From Bifidobacterium saguinibicoloris (GTDB lineage: Bacteria > Actinomycetota > Actinomycetes > Actinomycetales > Bifidobacteriaceae), in assembly GCF_019331725.1 (NCBI RefSeq), contig NZ_JAHBBF010000002.1, positions 124,001-188,000 on the forward strand: a stretch of DNA of 64,000 nucleotides. Direction: 5' to 3'. How positions within the stretch are numbered: the first letter of the stretch is position 1; each line of letters starts with the position of its first letter. Shown piece after piece: positions 44,692-52,274 of the stretch. The notes under the pieces were generated by a model. That model was not told the origin of the DNA, made no database searches, and saw only the letters and a program-made list of their open reading frames with translations. A program made the position numbers and the translations under genes.

Positions 44692-46137
44692 ATGTCGGCT
44701 GCAACCGCTGATGCCACGACCGCGAAGATCGTGGAAAATCCGCCGTTCAAGAAGACCGAGCCTATGGCCTACGCCATGGGCGACATCGGCAACGGCTTCT
44801 ACTTCCAGTTGGTCACCAACTACGCGATGATCTACATGACCGACGCCCTGGGCATCAGCCCCGCCATCGCCGGCATCATCATCTTCATCGGCAAGCTCAT
44901 CTCCGCCTTCACCGATTTCGGCACCGGCGTGTGGGCCGACAACGCCCCGCTGCGCAAGGACGGCCGCTACCACTGGTTCGTGCGCACCCTGCGCTACCCG
45001 CTGATGGCCGTCATCGTGCTGACGTTCCTCCCGTTCGTCTCCAGCTGGTCCCTGGGCCTGCGCATCACGTACATCACCGTGATCTACATCCTCGGCGTGG
45101 CCTGCTACTCCGCCACCTCCGCCCCGTACGGCTCCTTCGCCTCCGTCTCCACCCCGGTCGTCAAGCACCGTGACGAGATGGCCGCGGGCCGTGGCTTCGG
45201 TTCGACCGCCGGCGGCATCATCGTGACCTTCATCCTGCCGCTCGTCATGTACACCACCGTCAAGGACTCCACCGGCGCCGACAAGAAGGTCCTCAACGGA
45301 CCGGTCCTGATCTGGGTCGCCATCGTCTTCGCCATCCTGCTGTGGATCTGCTACGAGATCACCCTGCGCGGCACCGTCGAGCGCATCCGCGTCGAGAAGG
45401 GCGCCAAGGAGCACGTCCCGCTGTGGAAGTCCATCGCCTACATGTTCTCCAACCGCGCGATGGTCGCCCTGATGCTCGCCGCCCTGCTGCTCATCTTCGC
45501 CCAGATGTTCGCCGGCGCCGTGAACGCCTACCTGTACAAGGACTACTTCGAGAACACCGCCGCTCTGGCCATCCTGGCCGTCCAGAACGTGCCGGTCCTC
45601 ATCGTGGCCCCGTTCGTCCCGGCCATCTGCGACAAGTTCGGCAAGAAGCTCGTCTGCGGCGTGCTGCTGGTCTTCACCACCGTGGTCTACGTCGTGATGT
45701 TCTTCCTGCACATCACCAACCCGTACGTGTTCGTGGTCTTCTCCATCGTCGCCATCTTCGGCAACGGCGTGTTCGGCCTGATGGTCTGGTCCTTCATCAC
45801 CGACATCATCGATGACATCCAGGTCAAGACCCACACCCGTGAGGATGGCACCGTGTACACCGGCTACATGTTCGCCCGCAAGATCGGCCAGGCCCTCTCC
45901 GGCCTGCTCCCGGGCATCGTGCTCGCCGCCACCGGCTACGTGACCGCCGACGCCGGCGAGGCCGTGCGCCAGTCCACCGAAACCCTGAACAACATCTACG
46001 GCGTCGCCACGCTGGCCCCGGCCATCGGCAACGGCCTGATCGCCCTCATCCTGCTGTTCTTCTACCCGCTGTCCGGCGAGATTTCCAAGAAGAACGCCGC
46101 GATCCTCGACGAGCGCCGCGCCAAGGGTGAGATGTGA
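44692..46137 (+). CDS. GPH-family sugar:cation symporter
   Basis: 481 residues, twelve membrane segments. Belongs to the glycoside-pentoside-hexuronide branch, seen in EPMAYAMGDIGNGFYFQLVTNYAMIYMTDALG, the Asp-rich loop SAFTDFGTGVWADNAPLRKDGRYHWFVR, and MVWSFITDIIDDIQ. Imports glycosides with sodium or protons. Divergent from the GH30-ABC operon; start ATG 44692 has AAAGGAA upstream. Its stop overlaps the start of a 36-residue membrane protein. Confidence 0.92.
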   Translation: MSAATADATTAKIVENPPFKKTEPMAYAMGDIGNGFYFQLVTNYAMIYMTDALGISPAIAGIIIFIGKLISAFTDFGTGVWADNAPLRKDGRYHWFVRTLRYPLMAVIVLTFLPFVSSWSLGLRITYITVIYILGVACYSATSAPYGSFASVSTPVVKHRDEMAAGRGFGSTAGGIIVTFILPLVMYTTVKDSTGADKKVLNGPVLIWVAIVFAILLWICYEITLRGTVERIRVEKGAKEHVPLWKSIAYMFSNRAMVALMLAALLLIFAQMFAGAVNAYLYKDYFENTAALAILAVQNVPVLIVAPFVPAICDKFGKKLVCGVLLVFTTVVYVVMFFLHITNPYVFVVFSIVAIFGNGVFGLMVWSFITDIIDDIQVKTHTREDGTVYTGYMFARKIGQALSGLLPGIVLAATGYVTADAGEAVRQSTETLNNIYGVATLAPAIGNGLIALILLFFYPLSGEISKKNAAILDERRAKGEM

Positions 46138-46247
46138 TGTTCACCGCGTTCGCCACTGATCCGCAACATCTGATCACCATCATCGTCGTGGCGGTCGTGG
46201 CGACCGTCGCCAGCTACGCGGTGAATTACTTCGCCAAGCGTCGCTGA
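46137..46247 (+). CDS. 36-residue membrane microprotein coupled to the GPH symporter
   Basis: Starts at ATG 46137, sharing one base with the symporter stop (TGATG). The product has an N-terminal segment MFTAFATDPQHL, one hydrophobic helix of about 19 residues (ITIIVVAVVATVASYAV) and a basic tail AKRR, so it should insert with its N-terminus outside. A terminator hairpin follows 6 bases later. Codon usage is like the neighbour. Not recognised as a named family; likely an accessory subunit of the transporter. Confidence 0.7.
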   Translation: MFTAFATDPQHLITIIVVAVVATVASYAVNYFAKRR

Positions 46248-46253
46248 CCATCC

Positions 46254-46289
46254 CCGAGGGGCATGGGCCGTACGGTCCATGCCCCTCGG
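46254..46289 (+). terminator. terminator of the GPH unit
   Basis: CCGAGGGGCATGG / CCATGCCCCTCGG, 13-base perfect arms, 10-base loop. Confidence 0.8.
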
Positions 46290-46300
46290 CATATATACAC

Positions 46301-46338
46301 GAAGCCCCTTTCCGCGGTGCATCGCGGAAAGGGGCTTC
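46301..46338 (-). terminator. terminator of nagA
   Basis: GAAGCCCCTTTCCGCG / CGCGGAAAGGGGCTTC, 16-base perfect arms, 52 bases past the nagA stop. Confidence 0.8.
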
Positions 46339-46389
46339 GTCGTCCCGTCGTCCCGTCGTCCGGTCACGTCGGAACGTCGGCTCCGGTCG

Positions 46390-47700
46390 TCAGCGCAGGG
46401 CGCGTCCGGCGCACCAGACGTGTTCGACGGACCAGTCGGCGGCGTCGAGCAGGTTGAGGTCGGCGGCGTATCCGGGGGCGATGAGGCCGATCGGCGCGCC
46501 GGTCACCGTGTTGGGCCTGTCGAATCCGAAGGCGCGTGCCGGGGTGAGCGTTGCGGCCTCGACGGCGGCGACCGGACTGAAGCCGAGTTCGTTGACCGCG
46601 CGCTGCACCGCGACCTCCAACGTCAACGTGGAGCCGGCGATGGCGCCGTTGGACACGAGACGCGCGTGGCCGTCGATGACGTTCACGTCGAGTTCGCCGA
46701 GCTTGTACGCGCCGTCGGGGCAGTCGGTGGCGGCCATCGCGTCGGTGACGAACGCGATGCGGTGGGGTGCGAGACCGAAGCCGAGCTTGACCATCGGGTT
46801 CTGCACGTGGAAGCCGTCGTTGATGAGTTCGATGGTGACGCGCGGGTCCTCGACGGCGGCCGGGATGGGGCCGGGTTCGCGGTGGTGCAGTCCGTTCATC
46901 GCGTTGAACATGTGGGTCATGATGCCCGCGCCCGCGTTGAAGCCGGCCTGGGCGGTCTCATAGTCGGCGTCGCAGTGGCCGACCGCGGGCACCACGCCGG
47001 CGGCCGCGAACTGCTTGATGGCGCCGATGCCGTGCTCGAGTTCGGGGGCGATGGTGATCTGGCGGATGCAGCCGATCTTGCCGGCGGCGGGGTCGGCGCC
47101 CGAGGCGTCGAGCATCTCGTCCACGAGTTCGGGCACCGGGTCCTTGAGGCAGTTCGGGTCGTGCGCGCCCTTGCGTTTCAGGGCGAGGAACGGGCCTTCG
47201 AGGTGGCAGCCGAGGATGTCCGGGCGGGTGGCCATCTTCTCGCGCACGGTGCGGATGTTGCGGCAGATCACGTCCATCGGGTTGGTGATGAGCGAGAGCA
47301 CCTGCCGGGTGGTGCCGTGGACCGCATGGCCGGCCCGGGCCACGTCGATGCCGTCGGGACCGTCGTCGAAGCTCTTCTCCCAGGCGCCGTGCGAGTGGAT
47401 GTCCACGTAGCCGGGGACGAGGATGCGGCCGGCCGCGTCGATGACCGCGCCGTCCGAGCCGGCTGGAGCGGCCGGATCGATGCCGACCGTGCGGCAGGCG
47501 TGCTCGAACGCCTCCTCGCCGGTGCCGTCCGCGGCTGCCGCGCCCGTGGCCACGATCACGCCGCGCGCGTCCGAGACCACCCAGTAGCCCGATTGTTCGC
47601 CGCGGGCGTCCACCTTGCGCGCCCCACGGATCGCGACCGGCTTGGCCTCGCCTTCCAACGCCGCGGTCACGTGCGCGACGATCTCACTTCTGTCCGTCAT
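46390..47700 (-). CDS. nagA: N-acetylglucosamine-6-phosphate deacetylase
   Basis: Cytoplasmic amidohydrolase that removes acetate from GlcNAc-6-P. Seen: VPGYVDIHSHGAWEKSF with the metal HxH, GCHLEGPFLALKRKGAHDP with catalytic Glu, VGHCDADYETA, THMFNAMNGLHHREPG, and NDGFHVQN. 436 residues; somewhat longer than the E. coli enzyme because of Ala/Gly-rich loops. Downstream of nagB, but a terminator hairpin at 47772-47811 lies between them. Confidence 0.94.
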   Translation of the reverse strand: MTDRSEIVAHVTAALEGEAKPVAIRGARKVDARGEQSGYWVVSDARGVIVATGAAAADGTGEEAFEHACRTVGIDPAAPAGSDGAVIDAAGRILVPGYVDIHSHGAWEKSFDDGPDGIDVARAGHAVHGTTRQVLSLITNPMDVICRNIRTVREKMATRPDILGCHLEGPFLALKRKGAHDPNCLKDPVPELVDEMLDASGADPAAGKIGCIRQITIAPELEHGIGAIKQFAAAGVVPAVGHCDADYETAQAGFNAGAGIMTHMFNAMNGLHHREPGPIPAAVEDPRVTIELINDGFHVQNPMVKLGFGLAPHRIAFVTDAMAATDCPDGAYKLGELDVNVIDGHARLVSNGAIAGSTLTLEVAVQRAVNELGFSPVAAVEAATLTPARAFGFDRPNTVTGAPIGLIAPGYAADLNLLDAADWSVEHVWCAGRALR

Positions 47701-47771
47701 GGTTCCTCATGCTCCTTTGCCTGAACACCGGTGCGACCGGCGTGGATCCTTCGATGTGCACAACCAGTATT

Positions 47772-47811
47772 GCCCCGGTGGGCGGTTCCTCCGGGAACCG
47801 CCCACCGGGGC
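47772..47811 (-). terminator. terminator of nagB
   Basis: GCCCCGGTGGGCGGTTCC / GGAACCGCCCACCGGGGC with a short loop, 26 bases past the nagB stop. Confidence 0.75.
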
Positions 47812-47837
47812 AACCGGCCATGCATGGGTTTTTCGTA

Positions 47838-48650
47838 TCAGATGCCCTGCCAAGCCGGCTTGTGGGCGTAGGCATAGCGGTAGTAGTCCTTGTGACGCAG
47901 GCGGCTCGCGGCCTCCTCGTCGATGATGATCGTGGCGTGCGGGTGCAGCTGCAGCGCGGAGGCCGGGCAGAACGCGGACACGCCGCCCTCGACGGTCTCC
48001 TCGATGGCCTCGGCCTTGCCCGAGCCGAACGCGAGCAGCACGAGATGGCGGGCCTTCAGGACCGTGCCGATGCCCTGCGTGATGCAGTGGGTCGGCACCT
48101 GGTTGATGTCGTCGTCGAAGAAGCGCGCGTTGTCGATGCGGGTCTGCTCGGCCAGGGTCTTCACGCGAGTGCCGGAGGCGAGCGAGGAGCCGGGCTCGTT
48201 GAAGCCGATGTGGCCGTCGGTGCCGATGCCGAGGATCTGCACGTCGATGCCGCCCGCGGCCTCGATCGCCGCGTCATACGCGGGACCGGCGGCAGCGATC
48301 TTGTCGCCGTCCTCAAGAGGCGCGCCGTTCAGCACGTCGCCAGGCACGTGGACCTTCTCGGGGTCGAGGCCGAGCGGTTCGACCACGGTGCGGTGGATGG
48401 TGGAATGGTAGGACTCCGGGTGGGTCAGCGGCAGGCCCAGGTACTCGTCCAATGCGAAGCCGCGCACCTGGGAGACGTCGATGTGCTCCTCGTGCACAAT
48501 CTTGGCGAGCGCCTGGTAGGCGGCCAGCGGGCTCGAGCCGGTGGCCAGGCCCAGCACCGCATCCGGCTTGGCCTTGATGAGATCCGCCACGCAGCGGCCG
48601 TAGATCTCGCCGGCCTCCGCTTCGTTCTTGACGATGATCACTTCTGCCAT
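47838..48650 (-). CDS. nagB: glucosamine-6-phosphate deaminase
   Basis: Converts glucosamine-6-P to fructose-6-P and ammonia, feeding GlcNAc into central metabolism. Seen: VLGLATGSSPLAAYQAL, FALDEYLGLP with the catalytic Asp, GIGTDGHIGFNEPGS, and SAFCPASALQLHPHATI. 270 residues. ATG 48650 is chosen because it has the family N-terminus MAEVIIVKN and AAGGACATCC before it; an in-frame upstream start at 48719 adds unrelated residues. Together with NagA it completes GlcNAc use. Confidence 0.95.
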   Translation of the reverse strand: MAEVIIVKNEAEAGEIYGRCVADLIKAKPDAVLGLATGSSPLAAYQALAKIVHEEHIDVSQVRGFALDEYLGLPLTHPESYHSTIHRTVVEPLGLDPEKVHVPGDVLNGAPLEDGDKIAAAGPAYDAAIEAAGGIDVQILGIGTDGHIGFNEPGSSLASGTRVKTLAEQTRIDNARFFDDDINQVPTHCITQGIGTVLKARHLVLLAFGSGKAEAIEETVEGGVSAFCPASALQLHPHATIIIDEEAASRLRHKDYYRYAYAHKPAWQGI

Positions 48651-48766
48651 GGATGTCCTTCCTTCGTCATTGAAATCGGCGTTCCGCGGACGGACATCGT
48701 CGCCCGGCCGCAACCGCATACTGCTTCCCCACTATGGTAAGCCAGCGCCGTCTTTTATGCAAACAG

Positions 48767-48781
48767 TCTTTACATTAAAGA
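48767..48781. promoter_or_regulatory. palindrome upstream of nagB
   Basis: TCTTTA-CAT-TAAAGA, perfect 6-base arms, 117 bases before the nagB start. Possible operator for a NagC-like or GntR-like regulator; no regulator gene is nearby. Confidence 0.5.
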
Positions 48782-48829
48782 ACGCTTCGTCGCGAAGGAT
48801 TGAGACACCCCGACGGACCCGACACCCCT

Positions 48830-48915
48830 CCGTCGTCGTCCTCCCGTCGTCCTCTCATCGTCCTCGCGTATTCTTCGCGTATTCCTCCTGTAGTCCTCCC
48901 GTCGTCCTCTCATCG
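48830..48915. repeat. simple-sequence tract of CGTCGTCCTC type
   Basis: Irregular repeats of CGTCCTC, CGTATTC and CATCG. No coding frame supported. Confidence 0.6.
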
Positions 48916-48927
48916 CCCCACTTCGCC

Positions 48928-49097
48928 CAGCGGCCGAAAATCGCGACGACACGCCGCACAGCGCGACTATCGGCCGCTGAGCACTCACTGGAGGCCGATT
49001 GCCGCGTTAGCGCATCCCCTACCGCGGCAATCGGCCGCTGGGAATCCGTCAACGGCCGATAGTCGCGGTGACGCGTTTCCCGGCGCGACTATCGGCC
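48928..49097. repeat. array of three hairpins (family 4)
   Basis: Units 48928-48979, 48993-49036 and 49054-49097. Arms are GGCCGATAGTCGCG / CGCGACTATCGGCC (the second unit has GGCCGATTGCCGCG and its complement, a compensated change). Centres are 61 and 61 bases apart. It lies downstream of the AEC transporter gene. Confidence 0.9.
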
Positions 49098-49143
49098 TCC
49101 CGGAACGACCCGCGGTGGCCCCAACCCTTCCCGAGCCGCGGCA

Positions 49144-50139
49144 CTACAGCAGCATGTTGGCCACGGTCATGGCCCCTACGCCGGCGAATCCCATCACGGT
49201 CAGGCAGAAACCGGACAGGCGGGCGTTGCCGAGGACCTTGTCGGTGAAGATGGCGGAGAAGATGCCGGCCGGGGCGAAGCAGATGAAGACGACGGCCTTG
49301 CGGGTCATGTCGTCGAACGGCAGCAGATGCCATGCAGCGAACGCGAACAGCAGGCCGAAGCCGAACCGGCAGGCCACGATCATCAGCGCGTCGGCCACAT
49401 CGCGGCGGGAGCCGGGCATATCCATCATCATGCCGATCATCAGCATCGAGACCACGGTGTTGCCGCCGGAGATCGGCGCGAGGAAATCGGCTACGGACAT
49501 CGGCGGCTTGACGCCCGCGATCATGAGGACGGTCATGACCATGTAGACGTCGAACGGCACGGAGGTCACGAAGTTGCGCACGATGGTGCGCAGGAAGGCG
49601 CGGCGGGCGAGCCGGCGCGCGTCGCGGTCGGTGGGCGGCGCCTCGTGCGGCACGACCGTGGCGTTCGGATCGGAGCCGACCTGCCCGGCGAGCGGGCGCG
49701 ACGAATCGATGTGGAGCAGCGCGGCGGTGGTCACATAGTTGCCGGCGGACATCATGATGGAGTTGCCGACGTCGAACATGATGGCCGGCAGGGCCGCGGC
49801 GGGGCCGATGAACGTGGTGAGGATCGGCAGCGTGAAGTTGCCGACGTTGAATCCGGCTCCGTTGAGCATGAGGAACGCGCGGCGGGCCACTGGCATGCGC
49901 CTGGAGACGACGAACATCGTGACGAGCGGGATCGTGGCGCATACAAGCCCGAACACGGAGATCCACAGGAGGCCCAGATCATGGTGCCCGGTGGCGAACG
50001 AGGAGACGATGGCGGCGGGCAGGGTGATGTCGAGCACCACCTTCTGCAGCACGCGGTACTCCCCCGCGCCGAACAGGCCGATGCGCTTGAGCGCGTATCC
50101 GATGAGGATGATGGTCAGTATCTTCGCGACGGCCAGCAC
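49144..50139 (-). CDS. AEC-family transporter
   Basis: Auxin-efflux-carrier type membrane protein, 331 residues, about ten membrane segments in two repeats. Seen: ILIGYALKRIGLFGAGEYRVLQKVVLDITLPAAIV, NGAGFNVGNFTLPI, and the C-terminal CFAPAGIFSAIFTDKVLGN. Bacterial members export or exchange organic acids such as malate. GTG 50139 is chosen because AAGGAGG lies four bases upstream and the preceding frame is hydrophilic. An Ala/Arg/Asp-rich insertion of ~40 residues lies between halves. Confidence 0.82.
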   Translation of the reverse strand: MLAVAKILTIILIGYALKRIGLFGAGEYRVLQKVVLDITLPAAIVSSFATGHHDLGLLWISVFGLVCATIPLVTMFVVSRRMPVARRAFLMLNGAGFNVGNFTLPILTTFIGPAAALPAIMFDVGNSIMMSAGNYVTTAALLHIDSSRPLAGQVGSDPNATVVPHEAPPTDRDARRLARRAFLRTIVRNFVTSVPFDVYMVMTVLMIAGVKPPMSVADFLAPISGGNTVVSMLMIGMMMDMPGSRRDVADALMIVACRFGFGLLFAFAAWHLLPFDDMTRKAVVFICFAPAGIFSAIFTDKVLGNARLSGFCLTVMGFAGVGAMTVANMLL

Positions 50140-50204
50140 GGGTCCTCCTTGCGAACGGGAACTTGCGAACGGAAATGAGCGAACGGAACCGGAATATGGC
50201 GAAA

Positions 50205-50244
50205 CACGTTGGGGGCGGCCCGAAACGGAACCGCCCCCAACGTG
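50205..50244 (-). terminator. terminator after the 24-residue ORF / GH30 copy 2
   Basis: CACGTTGGGGGCGG / CCGCCCCCAACGTG, 14-base perfect arms, 12-base loop. It ends the GH30 copy 2 transcript before the AEC gene. Confidence 0.75.
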
Positions 50245-50286
50245 ACATAACCAAAGGAGTACAGGGAACAAAGAGACGCGAGGGAT

Positions 50287-50361
50287 TCAGGCGGACAGGC
50301 CGGCGAAGAGGGCCGACCAGTCCTGGGACTCGTCGTCACGCTCGAGTTGTTCGGCGTTCAT
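50287..50361 (-). CDS. possible 24-residue acidic peptide downstream of GH30 copy 2
   Basis: ATG 50361 with GGAGG five bases upstream and a stop at 50287. The peptide is acidic in the middle (ERDDESQD) with a hydrophobic end (WSALFAGL). It follows GH30 copy 2 by 73 bases and is followed by a terminator. Not recognised; a 30-residue version could start at an ATG at 50379. Could be chance. Confidence 0.4.
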   Translation of the reverse strand: MNAEQLERDDESQDWSALFAGLSA

Positions 50362-50434
50362 CGGCACCTCCTTCGCCATCCTGCATGGGCCTTCCCCCGG
50401 TAATTCCGGCCGGCGGGAACCGGCCGGAAGGGCA

Positions 50435-51994
50435 TCACTCGTCGACGCCCCAGACGCGGACCTTGCCCGGAGCCACATCGCCGAGCAGGTGGGTCGGCGC
50501 CGGGTTGAGGTCGAACTTGCCGTCCTCCGGAACGGTGGACTCGTTGAGCGGGCCGTTGCCCTTGTGGACGGTCACGGTGCCCCAGGCCGGGACGGTGACC
50601 TTCTGCCAGCGGTTGCCCTCGCCGTTGATGGTGAAGGCGGCCTCGAGCGGCTTGCCGGTCGGGTTGTAGATGTGGGCGGCCACGTCGCCGTTCGGGGCGA
50701 GGAAGGCCACGGAGCCCAGACCGCCGGACCAGCCGTCGGGGGTGTAGTTGGAGGAGCGGACCACCACGGAGCCGGGCTCGACGTCCTGGCCGAAGGCGCG
50801 GAGCATGAAGTATTCGAGGTTGCGGATGACCTCGCCGGTCTCGTGCTGGATGGTCACGACGCCGCGGCGGCCGGTGGCGCCGACCTGGTTCGGCAGGCCG
50901 CGCTCGTCGAGGGCGAGGTTCCACAGAGCGATGAAGGATTCGCCGGTGCGGACCAGCCAGTTGCCGATGATGCCGGACATGATGTGGGCGGCGTCCTCCG
51001 GGGTCTCCTCGATCATGCAGCGGCGCTCGGTCATGCCGAACAGCCAGTGGCTGTAGGAGCGGTTGGCGTTGAAGACGTTGGTGTACGGGCCTTCGTAGGT
51101 GTGGAAGGTCAGGCCATCGACGGCGGCGGCCTCGTCCGGGGTGACGATGTCGCGGACCTTCCACTGCAGGTTGTGCATGGAGTCGTCGTTGATGAAGATG
51201 CGCATCTCAGGGTAGGTGTCGTTGAACGCCGGACGCAGGAAGTTGGCGGCGAACTCGGCCTGCTGCTTGAGGGTCCACATCATGGCCGGCCACTTCGGGG
51301 CGTTGGACGGCTCGTTCTGGACGGTGACGCCCCAGATCGGGATGCCGATCTTCTCCATTTCCTGGACGTACTTGACGAAGTAGCGGGCGTAGGTGCCTTC
51401 GAAGGAGTCGTGCATCGGGTCGAAGCCGTTGCCGGTCCACTCGTTGAAGCGCAGGTGACCGCCCTGGCACAGGTGGCCGGTGTTCTTCATCCACGCCGGG
51501 GCGGACCACGGGGAGGCGATGATCTTGATGGCCGGGTTGATCTTCAGGATCTCGAGCAGCACCGGGATGATGTGCTTGAAGTCCTTGGTGGCGTCCGGGG
51601 CGCCGGGCTCGCCGGTGCCGAGGGAGAACTTGGTGAGCAGGTTGTCATGCTCGCCGAAGGGCAGGTCGTCATAGGTGTAGTACGGCTGTGCGGCCGGCTC
51701 GCAGGAGCCGAGCGGGATGCGGATGACGGAGAAGCCGCCCTTGTCCGGGTTGAAGCAGTCGTCGAGGAACTCGTGGCGCTGCTTGGCGTCCATGGAGTTC
51801 CAGATCAGGGAGGCGGCCGCATCGGTGATGGCGGCGCCGGCGCCGAGCCACGGCTGCTTGCGGTCGGCCAGGTCGACGACGATCTTGGCGGCGTCGCCCG
51901 GGTCGTTGACGACCTCGGGGGCGGGCAGGGTCTCGCGGCGCTGGGAGAGGTCGCCGGAGGTGACGGTCCAGAATTCGTTGCTGTACTTGCTCAT
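50435..51994 (-). CDS. GH30-family glycosidase, glucosylceramidase-like, copy 2
   Basis: 519 residues, no signal peptide. Clear paralogue of the enzyme at 42855-44405: VGAAITDA-type motif GAGAAITDAAASLIW, VIRIPLGSCEPAAQPYYTYDDL, ASPWSAPAWMKNTG, acid/base Glu228 in VQNEPSNA, nucleophile candidate Glu323 in GMTERRCM. It differs in the loop after SPWSAPAWMK and around the substrate-binding NEWTGNG, which suggests a different glycoside. ATG 51994 has AAGGA five bases upstream. It is divergent from the chimeric regulator, whose candidate operators overlap its promoter. Confidence 0.9.
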   Translation of the reverse strand: MSKYSNEFWTVTSGDLSQRRETLPAPEVVNDPGDAAKIVVDLADRKQPWLGAGAAITDAAASLIWNSMDAKQRHEFLDDCFNPDKGGFSVIRIPLGSCEPAAQPYYTYDDLPFGEHDNLLTKFSLGTGEPGAPDATKDFKHIIPVLLEILKINPAIKIIASPWSAPAWMKNTGHLCQGGHLRFNEWTGNGFDPMHDSFEGTYARYFVKYVQEMEKIGIPIWGVTVQNEPSNAPKWPAMMWTLKQQAEFAANFLRPAFNDTYPEMRIFINDDSMHNLQWKVRDIVTPDEAAAVDGLTFHTYEGPYTNVFNANRSYSHWLFGMTERRCMIEETPEDAAHIMSGIIGNWLVRTGESFIALWNLALDERGLPNQVGATGRRGVVTIQHETGEVIRNLEYFMLRAFGQDVEPGSVVVRSSNYTPDGWSGGLGSVAFLAPNGDVAAHIYNPTGKPLEAAFTINGEGNRWQKVTVPAWGTVTVHKGNGPLNESTVPEDGKFDLNPAPTHLLGDVAPGKVRVWGVDE

Positions 51995-52070
51995 TTCGGT
52001 CCTTAGGTGTGGTGCCTATACATCCTTCCGGTCCCGGCACGTCTCCGTACCGTTCCCGTGAACGATTCAC

Positions 52071-52109
52071 ACTATAGCACTTTCAATCAGTTTTAATCAA
52101 GTCCAATCA
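52071..52109 (-). promoter_or_regulatory. promoter of GH30 copy 2 with three AATCA operator repeats
   Basis: Minus-strand -35 TTGATT (plus 52095-52100), 18-base spacer, -10 TATAGT (52071-52076). Three AATCA words on the plus strand at 52085, 52095 and 52105 are spaced exactly 10 bases and cover the spacer and the -35 box. Confidence 0.7.
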
Positions 52110-52183
52110 CGCTTGTTCAGCGTGTCGCCCAGCAAACCCACCACGCCACACCCCCTTACGTCGTTTTCGAGCCCACCACCTAC

Positions 52184-52200
52184 CATTAGTGTCACTAATG
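52184..52200. promoter_or_regulatory. 17-base palindrome upstream of the chimeric regulator
   Basis: CATTAGTG-T-CACTAATG, perfect 8-base arms, 74 bases before the regulator start. Candidate operator, either for autoregulation or for another factor. Confidence 0.5.
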
Positions 52201-52274
52201 ATCATGAATGCGCACAGCATCGCATCAACCGGTCATCAGCAGGACAATGCAGTAGTAAGCGACAGAGCAGTACC

